From the NCBI RefSeq assembly GCF_009826975.1, contig NZ_WUMO01000003.1, positions 496,001 to 560,000 on the forward strand: a stretch of DNA of 64,000 nucleotides, read 5' to 3'. The notes beneath the pieces were generated by a model. That model was not told the DNA's origin. It did no database searches and was given only the letters and a program-made list of their open reading frames with translations. The stretch's first letter is position 1; the number at the start of each line of letters is the position of its first letter. The position numbers and the translations under genes were made by a program. Of the stretch, positions 63,485 through 64,000 are shown piece by piece. The stretch is from Flavobacterium sp. HBTb2-11-1. Lineage in GTDB: Bacteria; Bacteroidota; Bacteroidia; Flavobacteriales; Flavobacteriaceae.

Positions 63485-64000
63485 ATGAAAAAATATATTG
63501 CAGCGTTTATAGGCGCTATATTTCTAATTTCTTGCGGAAATAAGAAAAATGAGGAAACTAAAAGTGCTGAAAATAAAAGCATTGATATTATCAAATTAAG
63601 TCCTGAACAAGTAAAAAACGCTGGACTAGAAAGCGGTAATCCGACTATGAAAAATGTCAAAGAGGTTTTACAGCTTCAAGGAACTGTAACGGTTCCTCCA
63701 AAAAGTGTTATCAGTATTAGTATTCCGCTGGGAGGTTATGTAAAAAGCACAAATCTTATTGCGGGAATGAATGTGCAGAAAGGTCAGGTTTTGGCGATTT
63801 TAGAAGATATGCAGTTTATCGAATTGCAGCAGGATTATCTTATGGCAAAAGAAAAGTTTGAACTGGCTCAGAATGAATATAAAAGGCAGAAAGAACTTAA
63901 TGCAAACAAAGCGAGCAGCGATAAGGTTTTGGAGCAGATTACTACCGAAATGAGAACACAACGCATTACCATGTCTTCTTTGGATCAGAAATTAAATTTA
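63485..64000 (+). CDS. RND efflux periplasmic adaptor (CusB/CzcB-like), 3' end missing
   Basis: A membrane-fusion-type lipoprotein: 172 codons are visible, starting one base after the fusion gene stop. The start MKKYIAAFIGAIFLISCGN has a lipobox at Cys17. Then come a biotinyl/lipoyl-like half (GYVKSTNLIAGMNVQKGQVLAILEDMQF) and the beginning of the helical hairpin (EKFELAQNEYKRQKELNANKAS). The rest of about 350-400 residues lies beyond the window. With the fused pump and channel it completes the tripartite efflux system. Confidence 0.9.
   Translation, partial: MKKYIAAFIGAIFLISCGNKKNEETKSAENKSIDIIKLSPEQVKNAGLESGNPTMKNVKEVLQLQGTVTVPPKSVISISIPLGGYVKSTNLIAGMNVQKGQVLAILEDMQFIELQQDYLMAKEKFELAQNEYKRQKELNANKASSDKVLEQITTEMRTQRITMSSLDQKLNL

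Overview
The window reads as a chromosome segment of a low-GC Bacteroidota, most likely a Flavobacterium. Signs are Bacteroidota-type promoter elements (TAnnTTTG), a giant SprB-repeat protein with a type IX secretion C-terminus, TonB-dependent receptors with carboxypeptidase-like N-termini, a clade II nos cluster, and a CzcA/TolC fusion. I saw no rRNA, tRNA, CRISPR array, insertion sequence or complete prophage.

Layout. 1-7.2 kb: end of a zinc alcohol dehydrogenase; an orphan IlvN-like ACT protein preceded by two tandem isoleucine-rich leader peptides, each with its own terminator; an MscS channel; a secreted HExxH protein; a membrane-anchored LuxR-type regulator; a polysaccharide-deacetylase lipoprotein. 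7.3-12.7 kb: a seven-gene minus-strand operon (FAD enzyme, methyltransferase, type III polyketide synthase, dehydratase, ketosynthase, ACP, phosphopantetheinyl transferase) that should make an unknown polyketide or phenolic lipid. 13.5-18.4 kb: sucrose genes (GH32-like enzyme, sucrose-phosphate synthase with phosphatase domain, fructokinase) with palindromic repeats. 18.7-25.8 kb: siderophore-type receptor with PepSY protein, an SDR with a TetR regulator and two identical operators, and an AspT-type transporter.

26-43.3 kb is a low-oxygen and denitrification island. A minus-strand operon nadA-nadB-ric-nrdD-nrdG carries an apparent frameshift that separates the NrdD glycyl-radical tail from the body. 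Next come a copper receptor, copper lipoprotein and small Cys/His protein, divergent from cytochrome c-nosZ-nosL-nosD-nosF-nosY-truncated haemoglobin. A Crp/Fnr regulator closes the island. Three palindromes of form ATGATTnnAATCAT lie in it. At the two divergent or operon promoters, the operator centre is exactly 33 bp from a -7-like element, which suggests one regulon covering N2O reduction, copper supply, NAD synthesis, NO damage repair and anaerobic dNTP synthesis.

43.5-55.3 kb holds the most unusual locus. Three 179-residue phage tail-collar proteins are followed by a periplasmic-binding-fold protein without a signal peptide, a formyltransferase-family enzyme, a 2201-residue SprB/Ig-repeat T9SS protein and an OmpA-type barrel, all on one strand with no other phage genes. 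55.5-64 kb: a large MscS/MscK-like channel, a small membrane protein, an HxlR regulator, and a heavy-metal RND efflux operon (small FRPP-ending protein, CzcA-TolC fusion, start of the CzcB/CusB adaptor) cut by the window end.
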